A DNA stretch of 64,000 nt, from NCBI RefSeq assembly GCF_003253995.1, contig NZ_QKZL01000002.1, positions 310,001 to 374,000 on the forward strand, given 5' to 3'. The stretch is from Palleronia aestuarii (GTDB lineage: Bacteria > Pseudomonadota > Alphaproteobacteria > Rhodobacterales > Rhodobacteraceae). The notes under the pieces are model-generated. The model ran no database searches, had not been told where the DNA came from, and saw nothing but the letters and a program-made list of their open reading frames with translations. Shown one piece after another: positions 15,466-25,487 of the stretch. Made by a program: the position numbers and the translations under genes. Every line of letters begins with the position of its first letter. The stretch's first letter is position 1.

Positions 15466-17166
15466 TTGGTATTTCATGAGAAAACATTGGAACAAACAGT
15501 CTTGTCCCTCATCAGGCTGAACGATGCCGAGCGTAGTGAAATCTGCAAGTTCTTCAACGATGATCGACCGTTCGGCCCAAGCCAGGCAAACGGATTCCGA
15601 AAAGCTAAGCGAATTCAGGAGCTAGTATTTAGCACCGAAAATGAGATTTGGAAAGAATACAAGAGGAATCCACGCGTAATAGTTGGACGGAAAGGTTCAG
15701 GAAAGACTTCGGTTTTGTCTCAGACTGAACACCTTGGTAAGTTTGGAGTGGTGTTCAAACCCTCGCTTTCAAAAATTATCAGACAAGTTGGCGAGCAGCT
15801 TTTCGAACACGCGCATGATTTACGCCGGATTGATGCAGAGATTTCGGCTGATGTGTGGAAGAGAATTGTAAATGTATCATTGATGGGTGAGGTTTTAAAA
15901 AAGTTCCCTGATCGAGAGTTCCCCAAGATAGAGAAGTATTTCTTTTATATTGGAAAAAAAGCGGAAGGCAGGGAGCATCGCGGAAACATCTTAGAGAAGT
16001 CTGAAGCGTATGTAAGAGGATTAATAACGTCTTTGCGGTCGATCAATCGTGGTTCGACGGAGTCCCACATAGGATATTTAGTCTCATTGGCGCTGGATTT
16101 TGCGGCGTCGAGTGAAATCGACTTTGAGGAAGCATTAGATGAGCTAGATCAGTTCCTCGAAGAGAGTGATATTCACGCAATCGTGATACTCGACTCTAAG
16201 GAAGAATATGACGTAAACGACTTTCAATCGGAAGCAATCCTAAAAGGAATGCTTCGGTTTGTTGGGGCCTATGGGGAGGATTATCGACACGTAAGAATGG
16301 CTATTCCGGCTGAGGGCTTCTTCGATTTGCGTGGAATATCTTCGAATCCATCAAAGGACTTTGAGGACGCAATGGTACTCCATTGGTCTCCAATAGAGTT
16401 ACTTCGTATGGTGGCATGGCGATATTTGATCTTTTTGGCAGGAAACGATCCTGTGAAATTGAAGAAGTTTAGAGACCTTAGCTTGTCTAGCCGTGATGAC
16501 GTTCATCAAATCCTTTCAGATTTTTTAAGCAATGAGATACTTAATCGAGGAGGGAGTAAGGAGTATACCATTGCTTATTTGCTCCGCCACTCGCAGTTGC
16601 TTCCGAGGCAGATCATAAAAATTTTGAATCTTGCTTTTTCAGGTATCAGGCCGTCCGTACCACGGGAAGAAGCGGAAATTCGTGATTCTATCGTTCAGGC
16701 GATAAGGGAAAGCGAGGGCAACATTTGTACGGAGGTATTCATTTCGTACAGAATGAAGTATCCATTCATAGAAAGGCTCTGTGAGGAGGTTTTGCCAAAC
16801 TTGCCGAGATTCTTTTCCGAAGCAGAACTTAAGAACGCCTATCGAGATCGAGGTAAAGCCGTTCTTCAGGACTCTGGGCATTTGATAATTAATTCCTTCA
16901 CCGATTTTAAACGATGCTTGCTCGAAATTGGCTGTATCGGAAGGGTTTCGGTTAAAGAGAAGACGTCGCAGTATGCGGACGCTGAATTTGAGTATGCAAT
17001 TCCAGGAAAATTGTCCATCTCCGAAGATGATGAATTATGCATCCATCCAATTTTTTCTGGTGCATTCGAGACAGCAAAGAATCGTAAGTCTGAGCATTAT
17101 GTTTATCCACACATGAGTCTCTATAACTTTCCTGCAAAAAGAGTGATCAAACTCAAAAGAGTTTAG
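15466..17166 (+). CDS. Low-GC P-loop ATPase (Sll1717-like), probably acquired
   Basis: A 566-residue protein in a segment clearly richer in A+T than all its neighbours, indicating transfer. It has a Walker A motif GRKGSGKTS (residues 74-82) and a likely Walker B IVILDS (239-244), after an FGPSQAN segment near residue 36 like that seen in the Sll1717 family of P-loop ATPases. The C-terminal half (about 400-566) has no motif I recognise and may be an effector or sensor part. The start is uncertain: no ATG is near, a stop lies at 15457, and TTG at 15466 is the first possible start (TTG 15487 next). Family members are of unknown function; a phage-defence role is speculation from isolation and composition. 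The stop codon overlaps that of parE on the other strand. Confidence 0.8.
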   Translation: MVFHEKTLEQTVLSLIRLNDAERSEICKFFNDDRPFGPSQANGFRKAKRIQELVFSTENEIWKEYKRNPRVIVGRKGSGKTSVLSQTEHLGKFGVVFKPSLSKIIRQVGEQLFEHAHDLRRIDAEISADVWKRIVNVSLMGEVLKKFPDREFPKIEKYFFYIGKKAEGREHRGNILEKSEAYVRGLITSLRSINRGSTESHIGYLVSLALDFAASSEIDFEEALDELDQFLEESDIHAIVILDSKEEYDVNDFQSEAILKGMLRFVGAYGEDYRHVRMAIPAEGFFDLRGISSNPSKDFEDAMVLHWSPIELLRMVAWRYLIFLAGNDPVKLKKFRDLSLSSRDDVHQILSDFLSNEILNRGGSKEYTIAYLLRHSQLLPRQIIKILNLAFSGIRPSVPREEAEIRDSIVQAIRESEGNICTEVFISYRMKYPFIERLCEEVLPNLPRFFSEAELKNAYRDRGKAVLQDSGHLIINSFTDFKRCLLEIGCIGRVSVKEKTSQYADAEFEYAIPGKLSISEDDELCIHPIFSGAFETAKNRKSEHYVYPHMSLYNFPAKRVIKLKRV

Positions 17167-19115
17167 ACATCCAGCTCCTCCACGAACTGCGCGTTCTGCT
17201 GGATGTACTCGAACCTGAGCTCCGGCTTCTTGCCCATGAGACGTTCCACCAGATCGCCGGTCTCGCCCGGCATCTCGTCCACGATGGTCACGCGGATGAG
17301 CTTGCGGGTGAGGGGGTCCATCGTGGTGTCCTTCAGGTCCTTCGCGTCCATCTCTCCCAGGCCCTTGAAGCGGGAGACGTCGATCTTGCCCTTGCCGCCG
17401 AGGCCCATCTGGAGAATCCGGTCCTTCTCCGCCTCGTCGAGGCAGTAGACGCGGCGCGCGCCCTGCGTCAGGCGGAAGAGCGGCGGGCAGGCGAGGTAGA
17501 GGTGGCCGTGGTCGATCAGCGGCCGCATCTGCGTGTAGAAGAAGGTCATCAGGAGCGAGGCGATATGGGCGCCGTCCACGTCCGCGTCGGTCATGATGAT
17601 GACCTTGTCGTAGCGCAGATCCTCGATGTTGAACTTGGTGCCCATGCCGACGCCAAGGGCCTGGCAGAGATCGGAGATCTCCGCGTTCGAGCCGAGCTTG
17701 GAGCTCGCGGCGCCGAGGACGTTGAGGATCTTGCCCCTGAGCGGCAGGAGGGCCTGGGTCTTTCTCTCCCGCGCCATCTTGGCGGAGCCGCCGGCCGAAT
17801 CGCCCTCCACGATGAAGAGCTCCGTGCCGTCGCGGGTCGTGGTGGAGCAATCGACGAGCTTGCCGGGCAGGCGCAGCTTCTTGGTGGCGGATTTCCTCTG
17901 CGTCTCCTTCTCCTGGCGGCGGCGCAGGCGCTCCTCCGCCCTGAGGACGAGGAAGTCGAGGATGGCGCCCGCGGCCTTGGTGTCGGAGGCGAGCCAGTTG
18001 TCGAAATGGTCGCGCACGGCGTTCTCGACGAGGCGCGCTGCTGCCGCGGTGGCGAGCCGGTCCTTGGTCTGGCCCACGAATTCCGGCTCCGCGATGAAGC
18101 AGGAGACGAGCGCCGCGCCGCCGGCCGTCAGGTCCTCCCGCGTGATCTGGGAGGCCTTCCTGACGTTCGACCGCTCCCCGTGGGCCTTGATGCCCTTGAG
18201 GATCGCGGCCCAGAACCCGGCCTCGTGCGTGCCGCCCTCGGGCGTGGGGACGGTGTTGCAGTAGCTTTGCAGGAAGCCGTCGCGCGAGGGCGTCCAGTTG
18301 ATCGCCCACTCCACCTTGCCGGGCGCGTCGCGGAACTCCACCGAGCCCGCGAAGGGCCGCTCGGCGTAGGTGGCGGCGGTCCCGAGCGTCTCCGCGAGGT
18401 AGTCCTTGAGGCCGCCGGGGAAGTGGAACGTGGCCTCCTTCGGCGTCTCCCCGTCGTCGATGGCGGTCTTCCAGCGGATCTCCACGCCCGAGAAGAGATA
18501 GGCCTTGGAACGGACCATCCTCAGGAGCCGCGCGGGCTTCAGGCTCAGCGCGCCGAAGATCTCCGCGTCGGGGTGGAAGGTGACGGAGGTGCCCTTGCGG
18601 TTCGGCGCGGCGCCCACGGGGGCGACCGGGCCTTGCGGGATGCCGCGGGAGAATTCCTGTGCCACGAGCTTGCGGTCGCGGGCGACCTCCACCCGGACGT
18701 GGTCCGACAGCGCGTTGACGACTGAGATGCCGACGCCGTGCAGGCCGCCGGAAGTCTGGTAGGCCTTGCCGGAGAACTTGCCGCCCGCGTGGAGCGTGCA
18801 GAGGATCACCTCGAGCGCGGACTTGCCGGGGAATTTCGGGTGCGGATCGGTGGGGATGCCGCGGCCGTTGTCGCGCACGGTGCAGGAGCCGTCGGCATGG
18901 AGCTCCACCTCGATCCGCGTGGCGTGGCCCGCGACGGCCTCGTCCATCGAGTTGTCGAGCACCTCTGCCACGAGATGGTGCAGCGCCCGCTCGTCGGTGC
19001 CGCCGATATACATGCCGGGCCGCTTGCGGACGGGCTCGAGCCCCTCCAGCACCTCGATGGAGGAGGCGTCGTAGCCCTGCGGCTCGTCCGCGCCCGAGAG
19101 GAGGTCTTCGGCCAT
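17163..19115 (-). CDS. parE: DNA topoisomerase IV subunit B
   Basis: ATPase subunit of the type II topoisomerase that unlinks daughter chromosomes. The 650-residue product has the GHKL ATPase features (EVLDNSMDEA, DNGRGIP, GGLHGVGISVVNALS), the TOPRIM motifs EGDSAGGSAK and TDADVDGAHI, and ends in the GyrB/ParE C-terminal domain. Sequence and length (shorter than GyrB, no large insertion) favour ParE over GyrB. The start MAEDLLSG at 19115 is chosen; 69 open bases upstream lack similarity. No parC gene is in the window. Its 3' end meets the foreign ATPase gene. Confidence 0.92.
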   Translation of the reverse strand: MAEDLLSGADEPQGYDASSIEVLEGLEPVRKRPGMYIGGTDERALHHLVAEVLDNSMDEAVAGHATRIEVELHADGSCTVRDNGRGIPTDPHPKFPGKSALEVILCTLHAGGKFSGKAYQTSGGLHGVGISVVNALSDHVRVEVARDRKLVAQEFSRGIPQGPVAPVGAAPNRKGTSVTFHPDAEIFGALSLKPARLLRMVRSKAYLFSGVEIRWKTAIDDGETPKEATFHFPGGLKDYLAETLGTAATYAERPFAGSVEFRDAPGKVEWAINWTPSRDGFLQSYCNTVPTPEGGTHEAGFWAAILKGIKAHGERSNVRKASQITREDLTAGGAALVSCFIAEPEFVGQTKDRLATAAAARLVENAVRDHFDNWLASDTKAAGAILDFLVLRAEERLRRRQEKETQRKSATKKLRLPGKLVDCSTTTRDGTELFIVEGDSAGGSAKMARERKTQALLPLRGKILNVLGAASSKLGSNAEISDLCQALGVGMGTKFNIEDLRYDKVIIMTDADVDGAHIASLLMTFFYTQMRPLIDHGHLYLACPPLFRLTQGARRVYCLDEAEKDRILQMGLGGKGKIDVSRFKGLGEMDAKDLKDTTMDPLTRKLIRVTIVDEMPGETGDLVERLMGKKPELRFEYIQQNAQFVEELDV

Positions 19116-19201
19116 GTGAGCGGGGTCCCTTTCGTTGGTGGTGGCGGAGTCTCGCAGGAAAGCGGGGGGCGGGCAAGTTTGCACGCCAAGGTTGATCTGC
19201 G

Positions 19202-20323
19202 TCAGCGCAGGCTTCCCGCGAGCGCCGTGATGAGGAGGGCGAGGACGCCCACGAGCGCGAAGCCCGCTTGCAGCGAGGTTGCGGACGCGACCCAGCCGAT
19301 GAGCGGCGGGCCGAGGAGCATGCCGCCGTATCCCAGGGTCGCCACGGCGGCGATGGCGCGGCCCGCGGGCAGGTCCGGGTCGCGCGCGGCGCGGGAGAAA
19401 GCGAGCGGGAAGATCACCGCGTAGCCGAGGCCGAGGAGCGCGAAGCCCGCGAGCGCCGGGCCGAGGCTCGGGGCGGCCACGACGAGCGCTACGCCCAGGG
19501 CCGCGACGAGGCCCGCCATGCGCGCCGCGAGAACCGGCCCCGTCCGCGCCACCACCCGGTCGCCCGCGAGCCGCATCGCCACCATCGCCGCGGAGAAGAC
19601 CGCGTAGCCGAGTGCGGCCTGCGCCTCCGTCGTGCCGGTGGCCGCGACGAGGAAGAGCGCCGACCAGTCGGCCATCGCGCCCTCCCCCATCGAGGAGGCG
19701 AAGGCGACGATGCCCACCAGCGCCAGCGCGCCGCGGGGCAGCGCGAAGGCCGGCCCGTCATCGGACGTCCGCGAGGTCCAGGGCGCGCGCGCGAGCCACA
19801 TCGTCAGGGCCGAGGCGGGCAGGACGACCAGCGCGAAATGGATCGCGGGCGGCAGGTCCACCGCCACCGCCGCCCAGCCCGTCGCGGCGCCGAGCCCCGC
19901 GCCCAGCGAATACATCGCGTGGAAGAAGGACATGATCGGGCGTCCGGCCGCCTGCTCCACCTCCGCGCCCCAGGCGTTCATGGCGACGTCGAGCGCACCG
20001 TATCCCGCGCCGAGCAATGCCAGCGCGACGGCGAGGAGCGCGACGTTCGGGGCGAGGGCCACGAGGATCACGGCTATGGCGTAGAGGGGCAGGAGCAGCC
20101 GCGTCAGACGGGCCGCGCCGATCCGGTCGGCGAGGCGCCCGGTGAGCGGGAAGGACACGATCGCGCCCCCGGCGATGCAGAGAAGCAGGAGGCCGAGCGC
20201 GTCGGGCCCGAGCGCGAAACGCTCGACGAAGGCGGGGATCCGCGCGGCCCAGATGGCGAAGAGCGCGCCGTTCAGGGCGAAGACCGCGATGACCGCGCGA
20301 CGGGCGGCGGAGACTTCGCTCAT
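19202..20323 (-). CDS. MFS transporter
   Basis: A 373-residue inner-membrane protein with about 12 hydrophobic segments. The loop GRLADRIGAARLTR after segment 2 is the major facilitator motif A, and ALDVAMNAWGAEVEQ resembles the YbjJ/FucP-like branch. It is a little shorter than usual (about 390-400). The substrate is unknown. It lies 86 bases upstream of parE on the same strand, probably as a separate unit. Confidence 0.82.
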   Translation of the reverse strand: MSEVSAARRAVIAVFALNGALFAIWAARIPAFVERFALGPDALGLLLLCIAGGAIVSFPLTGRLADRIGAARLTRLLLPLYAIAVILVALAPNVALLAVALALLGAGYGALDVAMNAWGAEVEQAAGRPIMSFFHAMYSLGAGLGAATGWAAVAVDLPPAIHFALVVLPASALTMWLARAPWTSRTSDDGPAFALPRGALALVGIVAFASSMGEGAMADWSALFLVAATGTTEAQAALGYAVFSAAMVAMRLAGDRVVARTGPVLAARMAGLVAALGVALVVAAPSLGPALAGFALLGLGYAVIFPLAFSRAARDPDLPAGRAIAAVATLGYGGMLLGPPLIGWVASATSLQAGFALVGVLALLITALAGSLR

Positions 20324-20789
20324 GTGGAGGGACCGGCGGAGAGGGCGTCCGATCGCGCGGTGAAAGGTCTTGTCTGCAGGCCCAAAGGTTCCGAGTCCCT
20401 GTGATTAAGTCGTGGGGTCCGAAGATCTCCCGGCATCGCGACCGCGGCAGGTGCCGCCCGATCAGACGGGTCGTGGCAGGTCGGGCCCCGAGGAGCAAGA
20501 TCCGCCACTCGCGAGGCGCGCTGCGACGGTCCCTCCATGCCCGGTGCGCCCGAGGCCGCACCGGGGTCAGGTCGCGCCCGGAAGACCCGTGCACCCCTTA
20601 CTCGCTGGCGCCGAGCGGAATCGCGGGATGCCCCGAAAAGCGCCGCTTTGAGCGCAAAGGCGGCATTCCGGCGAAGAAGACTGCCGGATTTTGCGCCAAT
20701 CCGGTGCCCGATGCGATTTTGTTTCGCGTAACGCGAGATTCACGATAACGTGGGGAGTCATCACATGGGCGGAAAATGGGGTGTATCAG
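20324..20789. other. 466-base intergenic region between divergent transporters
   Basis: Holds no convincing gene. A perfect 8-bp stem-loop CCGGTGCG/CGCACCGG lies at 20541-20564. The last 80 bases before the symporter gene are A+T-richer and probably hold its promoter (TTGTTT near 20720 with GATAAC about 19 bases on), but the spacing is poor and I do not assign it. Confidence 0.5.
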
Positions 20790-22154
20790 ATGGACGAGAG
20801 CTCAACGGCAGATAGAAGTTCGAATACATCTCTGACGACGAAGATCATGATCGGCATGGGCGCCGGTCTCGCGGTCGGGATCGTGCTCAACCTGATCCAG
20901 TCGTCGTTCCTCGAGACGTATCTCGTGGACGGTCTCTTCACGATGATCGGAACGGCCTTCGTGAACGCGCTCAAGATGCTCGTCGTGCCGCTCGTCGTGT
21001 TCTCGCTGATCTGCGGCGTGCTGGGGATCGGCGATATCCGCATCCTCGGCCGGGTCGGCGGCAAGTCCTTCGGGCTCTACATGCTGACCACGACCGTCGC
21101 CATCGCCGTGGCGATCGCGGTCGCGACGATCATCGCGCCCGGCGCCGGCTTCAACATGGAGGGCGTGGACACCAGCGGCGTCACCGCGGCCGAGGCGCCG
21201 AGCGTCTGGGAGGTCTTCGCCAACATCGTGCCGACGAACCCGGTCGCGGCGCTCGCCAACGGCGAGATGCTGCAGATCATCTTCTACGTCATCATCGTGG
21301 GCGTCGCCGCGCTGATGCTGGGCGAGGCCTCGGCGCCGTTCGCACGTGCCTGCGAATACATGAACGACCTCATGATGAAGATCGTCGGCATCGTGATGGC
21401 GGCCGCGCCCTACGGCGTGTTCTGCCTGATCGCCAAGGTCTTCGCGCAGCAGGGGGTCGAGCTCTTCGTGCCGGTGCTGGCCTATGTGGGCACGCTCACG
21501 GGCGTCCTGTTCCTGCATCTCTTCGTGACGCTGATGCTGATGCTGAAGCTCTTCTCGGGACTCGACCCGTTCACCTTCATGGCCAAGATCCGGCCCGCGC
21601 AGATCTTCGCCTTCTCCACGGCGAGCTCGAACGCGACGATCCCGGTGACGCTGCGCAGCGTGACCGAACGGATGGGCGTCGACAATTCGGTGGCCTCCTT
21701 CACCGTTCCCTTCGGCGCGACGATCAACATGGACGGCACCGCGATCATGCAGGGCGTGGCGACGGTGTTCCTCGCCAACGTCTACGGCATCGACCTTGGG
21801 ATTTCGGGCTACCTGACCGTGATCGCGATGGCGGTGCTCGCCTCCATCGGCACGGCGGGCGTGCCGGGCGTGGGCCTCGTGATGCTCACGATGGTGCTCA
21901 CCCAGGTCGGGCTGCCGATCGAGGGTATCGCGCTGATCCTCGGCGTCGACCGGCTCATGGACATGATCCGCACGGCCGTGAACATCACCGGGGACGCCGT
22001 GGTCACGACCATCGTCGCGCGGAGCGAGGGCAAGGTGGACCTCGCCGTCTACGGCGATCCCAATGCGGGTGTCGTCGGCGACGACCTGTCCATCGATCCC
22101 GAGGACGAGGACCGTCTCGCGGGCGTCACCCGTGGAGCGCAGCCGGCCGAGTAG
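20790..22154 (+). CDS. Dicarboxylate/amino acid:cation symporter (SDF family)
   Basis: A 454-residue secondary transporter of the DctA/GltP family, importing C4-dicarboxylates or acidic amino acids with H+ or Na+. The family hallmarks are clear: the serine-rich FSTASSNATIPVTL re-entrant loop, the FGATINMDGTA motif in transmembrane segment 7, and DRLMDMIRTAVNITGDA in segment 8 binding substrate and cation. The ATG at 20790 is taken; GTG at 20781 in the same frame is an alternative. Substrate cannot be set by sequence alone. Confidence 0.9.
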   Translation: MDESSTADRSSNTSLTTKIMIGMGAGLAVGIVLNLIQSSFLETYLVDGLFTMIGTAFVNALKMLVVPLVVFSLICGVLGIGDIRILGRVGGKSFGLYMLTTTVAIAVAIAVATIIAPGAGFNMEGVDTSGVTAAEAPSVWEVFANIVPTNPVAALANGEMLQIIFYVIIVGVAALMLGEASAPFARACEYMNDLMMKIVGIVMAAAPYGVFCLIAKVFAQQGVELFVPVLAYVGTLTGVLFLHLFVTLMLMLKLFSGLDPFTFMAKIRPAQIFAFSTASSNATIPVTLRSVTERMGVDNSVASFTVPFGATINMDGTAIMQGVATVFLANVYGIDLGISGYLTVIAMAVLASIGTAGVPGVGLVMLTMVLTQVGLPIEGIALILGVDRLMDMIRTAVNITGDAVVTTIVARSEGKVDLAVYGDPNAGVVGDDLSIDPEDEDRLAGVTRGAQPAE

Positions 22155-22208
22155 GCCTGTCCCCTACCGGGCGGCACCCTCCCGCGCCCGGGACATCCCC
22201 GACCTCGC

Positions 22209-22237
22209 CGGGCCCGTGCGTTTGCCACGCGGGCCCG
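22209..22237 (+). terminator. Hairpin after symporter gene
   Basis: CGGGCCCG ... CGGGCCCG, 8-bp outer stem extended by partly paired TGCG/CACG around TTTGC, followed by TTCG. It lies 55 bases past the symporter stop and before the epimerase ribosome site. Confidence 0.5.
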
Positions 22238-22278
22238 TTCGCCTATGTCGCGGACCCTGACCAAGGAGGGACGACGAC

Positions 22279-23175
22279 ATGCGGATCCTATTTACCGGCG
22301 GCAGCGGCAAGGCAGGCAAGTACGCCGTGGACCATCTCGCGCGGCAGGGCCATTGGGTGACGAACCTCGATCTGGAGCCGTCGGGCGTCGAGGGGGTGCA
22401 CGACCTGAAATGCGACCTCACCGACGGGGCGCAGGTCTGGGCGGCGCTGACCCAGCCCGCGGACTGGGGCGATCTCGCGGAGGCCGGGCGCGGCGTGCCG
22501 GCCTACGACGCGGTGGTCCATTTCGCGGCGATCCCGCGGCCTATGCTTCTCACCGACAACGAGACGTTCCACACCAACATCATGGCGCAGTACAACGTCA
22601 TGGAGGCGGCGACGGGCCTCGGCATCCGCAAGGTGATCTTCGCCTCGTCGGAGACGACCTACGGCATCTGCTTCGCGCCGGGGGAGCGGAAACCGGAATA
22701 CATCCCCGTGGACGAGGCGCATCCAACGGTGCCGGGCGACAGCTACGCCATGTCGAAGGTCGCGGGGGAGGCGATGGCGTCGTGCTTCCAGATGCGCTCG
22801 GGCGCCGACATCTACGGGCTCCGGATCAACAACGTGATCGAGCCGCACGAATACGCGGAGATGTTCCCCGATTTCGTGAAGGACCCCTCGCTCAGGCGGC
22901 GCAACATCTTCGCCTATATCGACACGCGCGACCTGGCGCGGATGGTCGTGAACTGCCTCGAGACGGACGGGCTCGGCTTCGAGGTCTTCAACGTCGCCAA
23001 CGCCAACCCGTCTGTGGACCTGACCTCCGACGAGATCGCCGAGCGGTTCTATCCGGGCGTGGAGCGCAAGGGGGAGATGGGGCCGGACGAGACGTTCTAC
23101 TCCATCGAGAAGGCCCGGCGGCTCGTGGGCTACGCGCCCGTCCATGACTGGCGCGAGGAACTCGGGCGGGGCTGA
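22279..23175 (+). CDS. NAD(P)-dependent epimerase/dehydratase (extended SDR)
   Basis: A 298-residue oxidoreductase of the extended short-chain dehydrogenase family. It begins with the nucleotide-binding motif TGGSGKAGKY and has the catalytic pair in SYAMSK (Tyr and Lys about residues 156 and 160), preceded by FASSETTYG. It resembles the NAD-dependent epimerases often found with sugar or uronate catabolism, but nothing nearby names a substrate. A strong AAGGAGGGA site precedes the ATG. Confidence 0.85.
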   Translation: MRILFTGGSGKAGKYAVDHLARQGHWVTNLDLEPSGVEGVHDLKCDLTDGAQVWAALTQPADWGDLAEAGRGVPAYDAVVHFAAIPRPMLLTDNETFHTNIMAQYNVMEAATGLGIRKVIFASSETTYGICFAPGERKPEYIPVDEAHPTVPGDSYAMSKVAGEAMASCFQMRSGADIYGLRINNVIEPHEYAEMFPDFVKDPSLRRRNIFAYIDTRDLARMVVNCLETDGLGFEVFNVANANPSVDLTSDEIAERFYPGVERKGEMGPDETFYSIEKARRLVGYAPVHDWREELGRG

Positions 23176-23218
23176 GCCCGCCGCACGCGCAGCGACTTGG
23201 GGATACGGGCTCGCGGCG

Positions 23219-23244
23219 CCGCACGCGCCACGAGGGGCGTGCGG
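23219..23244 (+). terminator. Terminator-like hairpin after epimerase gene
   Basis: Perfect 8-bp stem CCGCACGC/GCGTGCGG around a 10-base loop, 43 bases past the stop codon. No U run. Confidence 0.4.
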
Positions 23245-23321
23245 AGGCCCGCAAGGGTCCCGCTCCGCCGGATCATGAGGGCCGCTTGCCCCGGCGCAGC
23301 GCCGGGCGTAGGGGCGACGGC

Positions 23322-24677
23322 ATGGACAGTGCCACCCACCTCAAGCGCATCCTCACCCTCGGCGTGCCGCTCGTCGGCAGCCATCTCGCGCAGTTCTCGA
23401 TCCAGCTCACCGACACGGTGATGCTGGGCTGGTACGACGTGGAGGTGCTGGCGGGGCAGGTCCTCGGGCAGACGCTCTTCTTCCTGATCTTCATCGTGGG
23501 CTCGGGCTTCGCCTGGGCGGTCATGCCGCTCATCGCCGAGGCCGAGGCCGCGGGCGATCACACGCAGCTCAGGCGCGCCATGCGGATGGCGCTCTGGCTC
23601 ACCGGGGGGTTCGCGGTGCTCTGCCTGCCGGCCTTCCTCGGGGCGCGGCAGATCTTCGACGCGATCGGGCAGGAGGCGGCGCTGTCCGAGCTCGCCGGGC
23701 GATATCTCTGGATCCAGGGCTGGTCGATCTTTCCCGCGCTGGGCGTGATGGTGCTGAAGAGCACGCTCGCCGCGCTGGAGCGGACGCAGGTCGTCTTCTG
23801 GGTGACGCTCGCCACGGTGGTCGTGAACGCGGTGTGCAACTATTCGCTCATCTTCGGGCATTGGGGCGCGCCGGAGATGGGGGTCGAGGGCGCGGCCTGG
23901 GCGTCGCTCGCCTCGACCCTCGCGGGTCTCGTGGGCCTCGTCGTCTATATCAGGGCGACCCTGCCCGGCGAGGCGCTCTTCGCGCGGCTCTGGCGCGTCG
24001 ATGCGGGCGCGCTCCTGCGCGTGTTCCGGCTTGGCTGGCCGATCGGTCTCACCTCGCTCGCGGAGGCGGGGCTCTTTTCCGCCTCCACGGTGATGATGGG
24101 CTGGATCGGCGCGGTGCCGCTCGCCGCGCACGGGATCGCGCTCCAGATCATCTCCGTCATGTTCATGATCCATATCGGGCTGTCCAACGTGGCCACGATC
24201 CGGGCGGGCGCCGCGCTCGGGCGGCGCGACGGGGTGGAGCTTCGCCGCGGCGGGGCGATCGTTCTCGCCGTCTCGGGCGCGGTCGCGATCGTCACCGTGG
24301 CGCTTCTGCTCGTCGCGCCGCAGCGGCTGATGGGCCTCTTCCTCGACCCCGCCGACCCGGCGCGCGACGCGGTGCTCGCGATCGGCGTGGGGCTGCTCGC
24401 CGCCGCCGCGCTCTTCCAGTTCGTCGATGCCGCGCAGGTGATGGCGCTGGGACTTCTCCGGGGGGTGCAGGACACGCGGGTGCCGATGGTCTTCGCCGCG
24501 CTGAGCTACTGGGTCGTGGGAGTGCCGCTCGCCTGGGTGTTCGCGTTCCGGATGGGGTTCGGCGGGATCGGGCTCTGGCTCGGGATGGCGGTGGGGCTGG
24601 GGCTCGCCGCGGTGCTGATGATGACCCGGTTCTGGAAGCGCGGCGCCTATGCGGTGGAGAACGGGTCGGGGTCGTAG
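23322..24677 (+). CDS. MATE-family efflux transporter
   Basis: A 451-residue protein with 12 predicted membrane segments in two similar halves, as in the multidrug and toxin extrusion family; [22 protein letters not shown] in segment 1 is diagnostic of the NorM/DinF type. It probably exports cationic compounds using H+ or Na+. The start at 23322 (MDSATHLKR) is preferred to an ATG 36 bases upstream, which adds only basic residues. Its 3' end overlaps the convergent truA gene by 31 bases. Confidence 0.88.
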   Translation: MDSATHLKRILTLGVPLVGSHLAQFSIQLTDTVMLGWYDVEVLAGQVLGQTLFFLIFIVGSGFAWAVMPLIAEAEAAGDHTQLRRAMRMALWLTGGFAVLCLPAFLGARQIFDAIGQEAALSELAGRYLWIQGWSIFPALGVMVLKSTLAALERTQVVFWVTLATVVVNAVCNYSLIFGHWGAPEMGVEGAAWASLASTLAGLVGLVVYIRATLPGEALFARLWRVDAGALLRVFRLGWPIGLTSLAEAGLFSASTVMMGWIGAVPLAAHGIALQIISVMFMIHIGLSNVATIRAGAALGRRDGVELRRGGAIVLAVSGAVAIVTVALLLVAPQRLMGLFLDPADPARDAVLAIGVGLLAAAALFQFVDAAQVMALGLLRGVQDTRVPMVFAALSYWVVGVPLAWVFAFRMGFGGIGLWLGMAVGLGLAAVLMMTRFWKRGAYAVENGSGS

Positions 24678-25420
24678 CCGACCTCCACGAGGAACAGCCC
24701 ATCGGGCGGCGCGACGGGACCGCAGGCGGCGCGGTCGCGCGCGGCCAGGGCATCCGCGACCTGCTCCGGCGTCCACGCGCCGGCGCCGACCCGCTCGAGC
24801 GTGCCCACGAAGGAGCGGACCTGGTTGTGCAGGAACGACCGGGCGAAGGCCTCGATCCGGAGCTCCATGCCTCCCGGCAGGGCGAAAGCCTCGACGGACA
24901 GCCGGTCGAGCGTCTTCACGGGCGAGGCCGCCTGGCACATCGTCGAGCGGAAGGTGGTGAAGTCGTGATGGCCCACGAGGCGCCCGGCCGCCTGCCGCAT
25001 CGCTTCCGCATCCAGCGCGTGCTTCACGTGCCAGGCCCGGCCGCGCTCGTGGACGAGCGGCGCGCGGCGGCTGACGATCCGGTAGAGATAGCGCCGCGAC
25101 GTGGCCGAGAAGCGGGCGTGCCAGCCTTCGGGTGCGCGGGCGCAGGCGGTAATGGCGACGGGCGCGGGCTTCAGATGGTAGTTCAACGCCTCCGACAGGC
25201 GGAACGGATCCCAGTCGCGGGCCATGTCGGCCTGCGCGACCTGTCCCGACGCATGGACGCCCGAATCGGTGCGCCCGGCGGCGGCGGTGGAGGGCAGATC
25301 CGGCTCGAGCCTTGCCAGCGCCGCCTCGAGCGCGCCCTGCACGGTGGGCAGGTCGCGCTGGCGCTGATAGCCCGCGAACGGCGCGCCGTCGTATTCGATG
25401 CGGAGGGCATAGCGGGGCAT
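24647..25420 (-). CDS. truA: tRNA pseudouridine(38-40) synthase
   Basis: Converts uridines 38-40 in the anticodon stem of many tRNAs to pseudouridine. The 257-residue product has the RTDSGVHA motif with the catalytic aspartate (Asp52), the ALNYHLKP segment, and [13 protein letters not shown] near the C-terminus, all typical of TruA. It is convergent with the MATE gene, overlapping by 31 bases. Confidence 0.95.
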   Translation of the reverse strand: MPRYALRIEYDGAPFAGYQRQRDLPTVQGALEAALARLEPDLPSTAAAGRTDSGVHASGQVAQADMARDWDPFRLSEALNYHLKPAPVAITACARAPEGWHARFSATSRRYLYRIVSRRAPLVHERGRAWHVKHALDAEAMRQAAGRLVGHHDFTTFRSTMCQAASPVKTLDRLSVEAFALPGGMELRIEAFARSFLHNQVRSFVGTLERVGAGAWTPEQVADALAARDRAACGPVAPPDGLFLVEVGYDPDPFSTA

Positions 25421-25487
25421 GGCCGGGCGATAGCGCCGTGCGCGAGCCGGGGCAAGCGGACTGGAACGGCGGGGCCGGGCGGCCTAT

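Noticed and set aside
15310-17166. A larger genomic island or prophage with integrase around the low-GC gene.
   Set aside because: No integrase, transposase, phage gene or direct repeat was found; the low-GC part contains only one gene. tRNA-Gly is 0.9 kb away with its 3' end facing the other direction.
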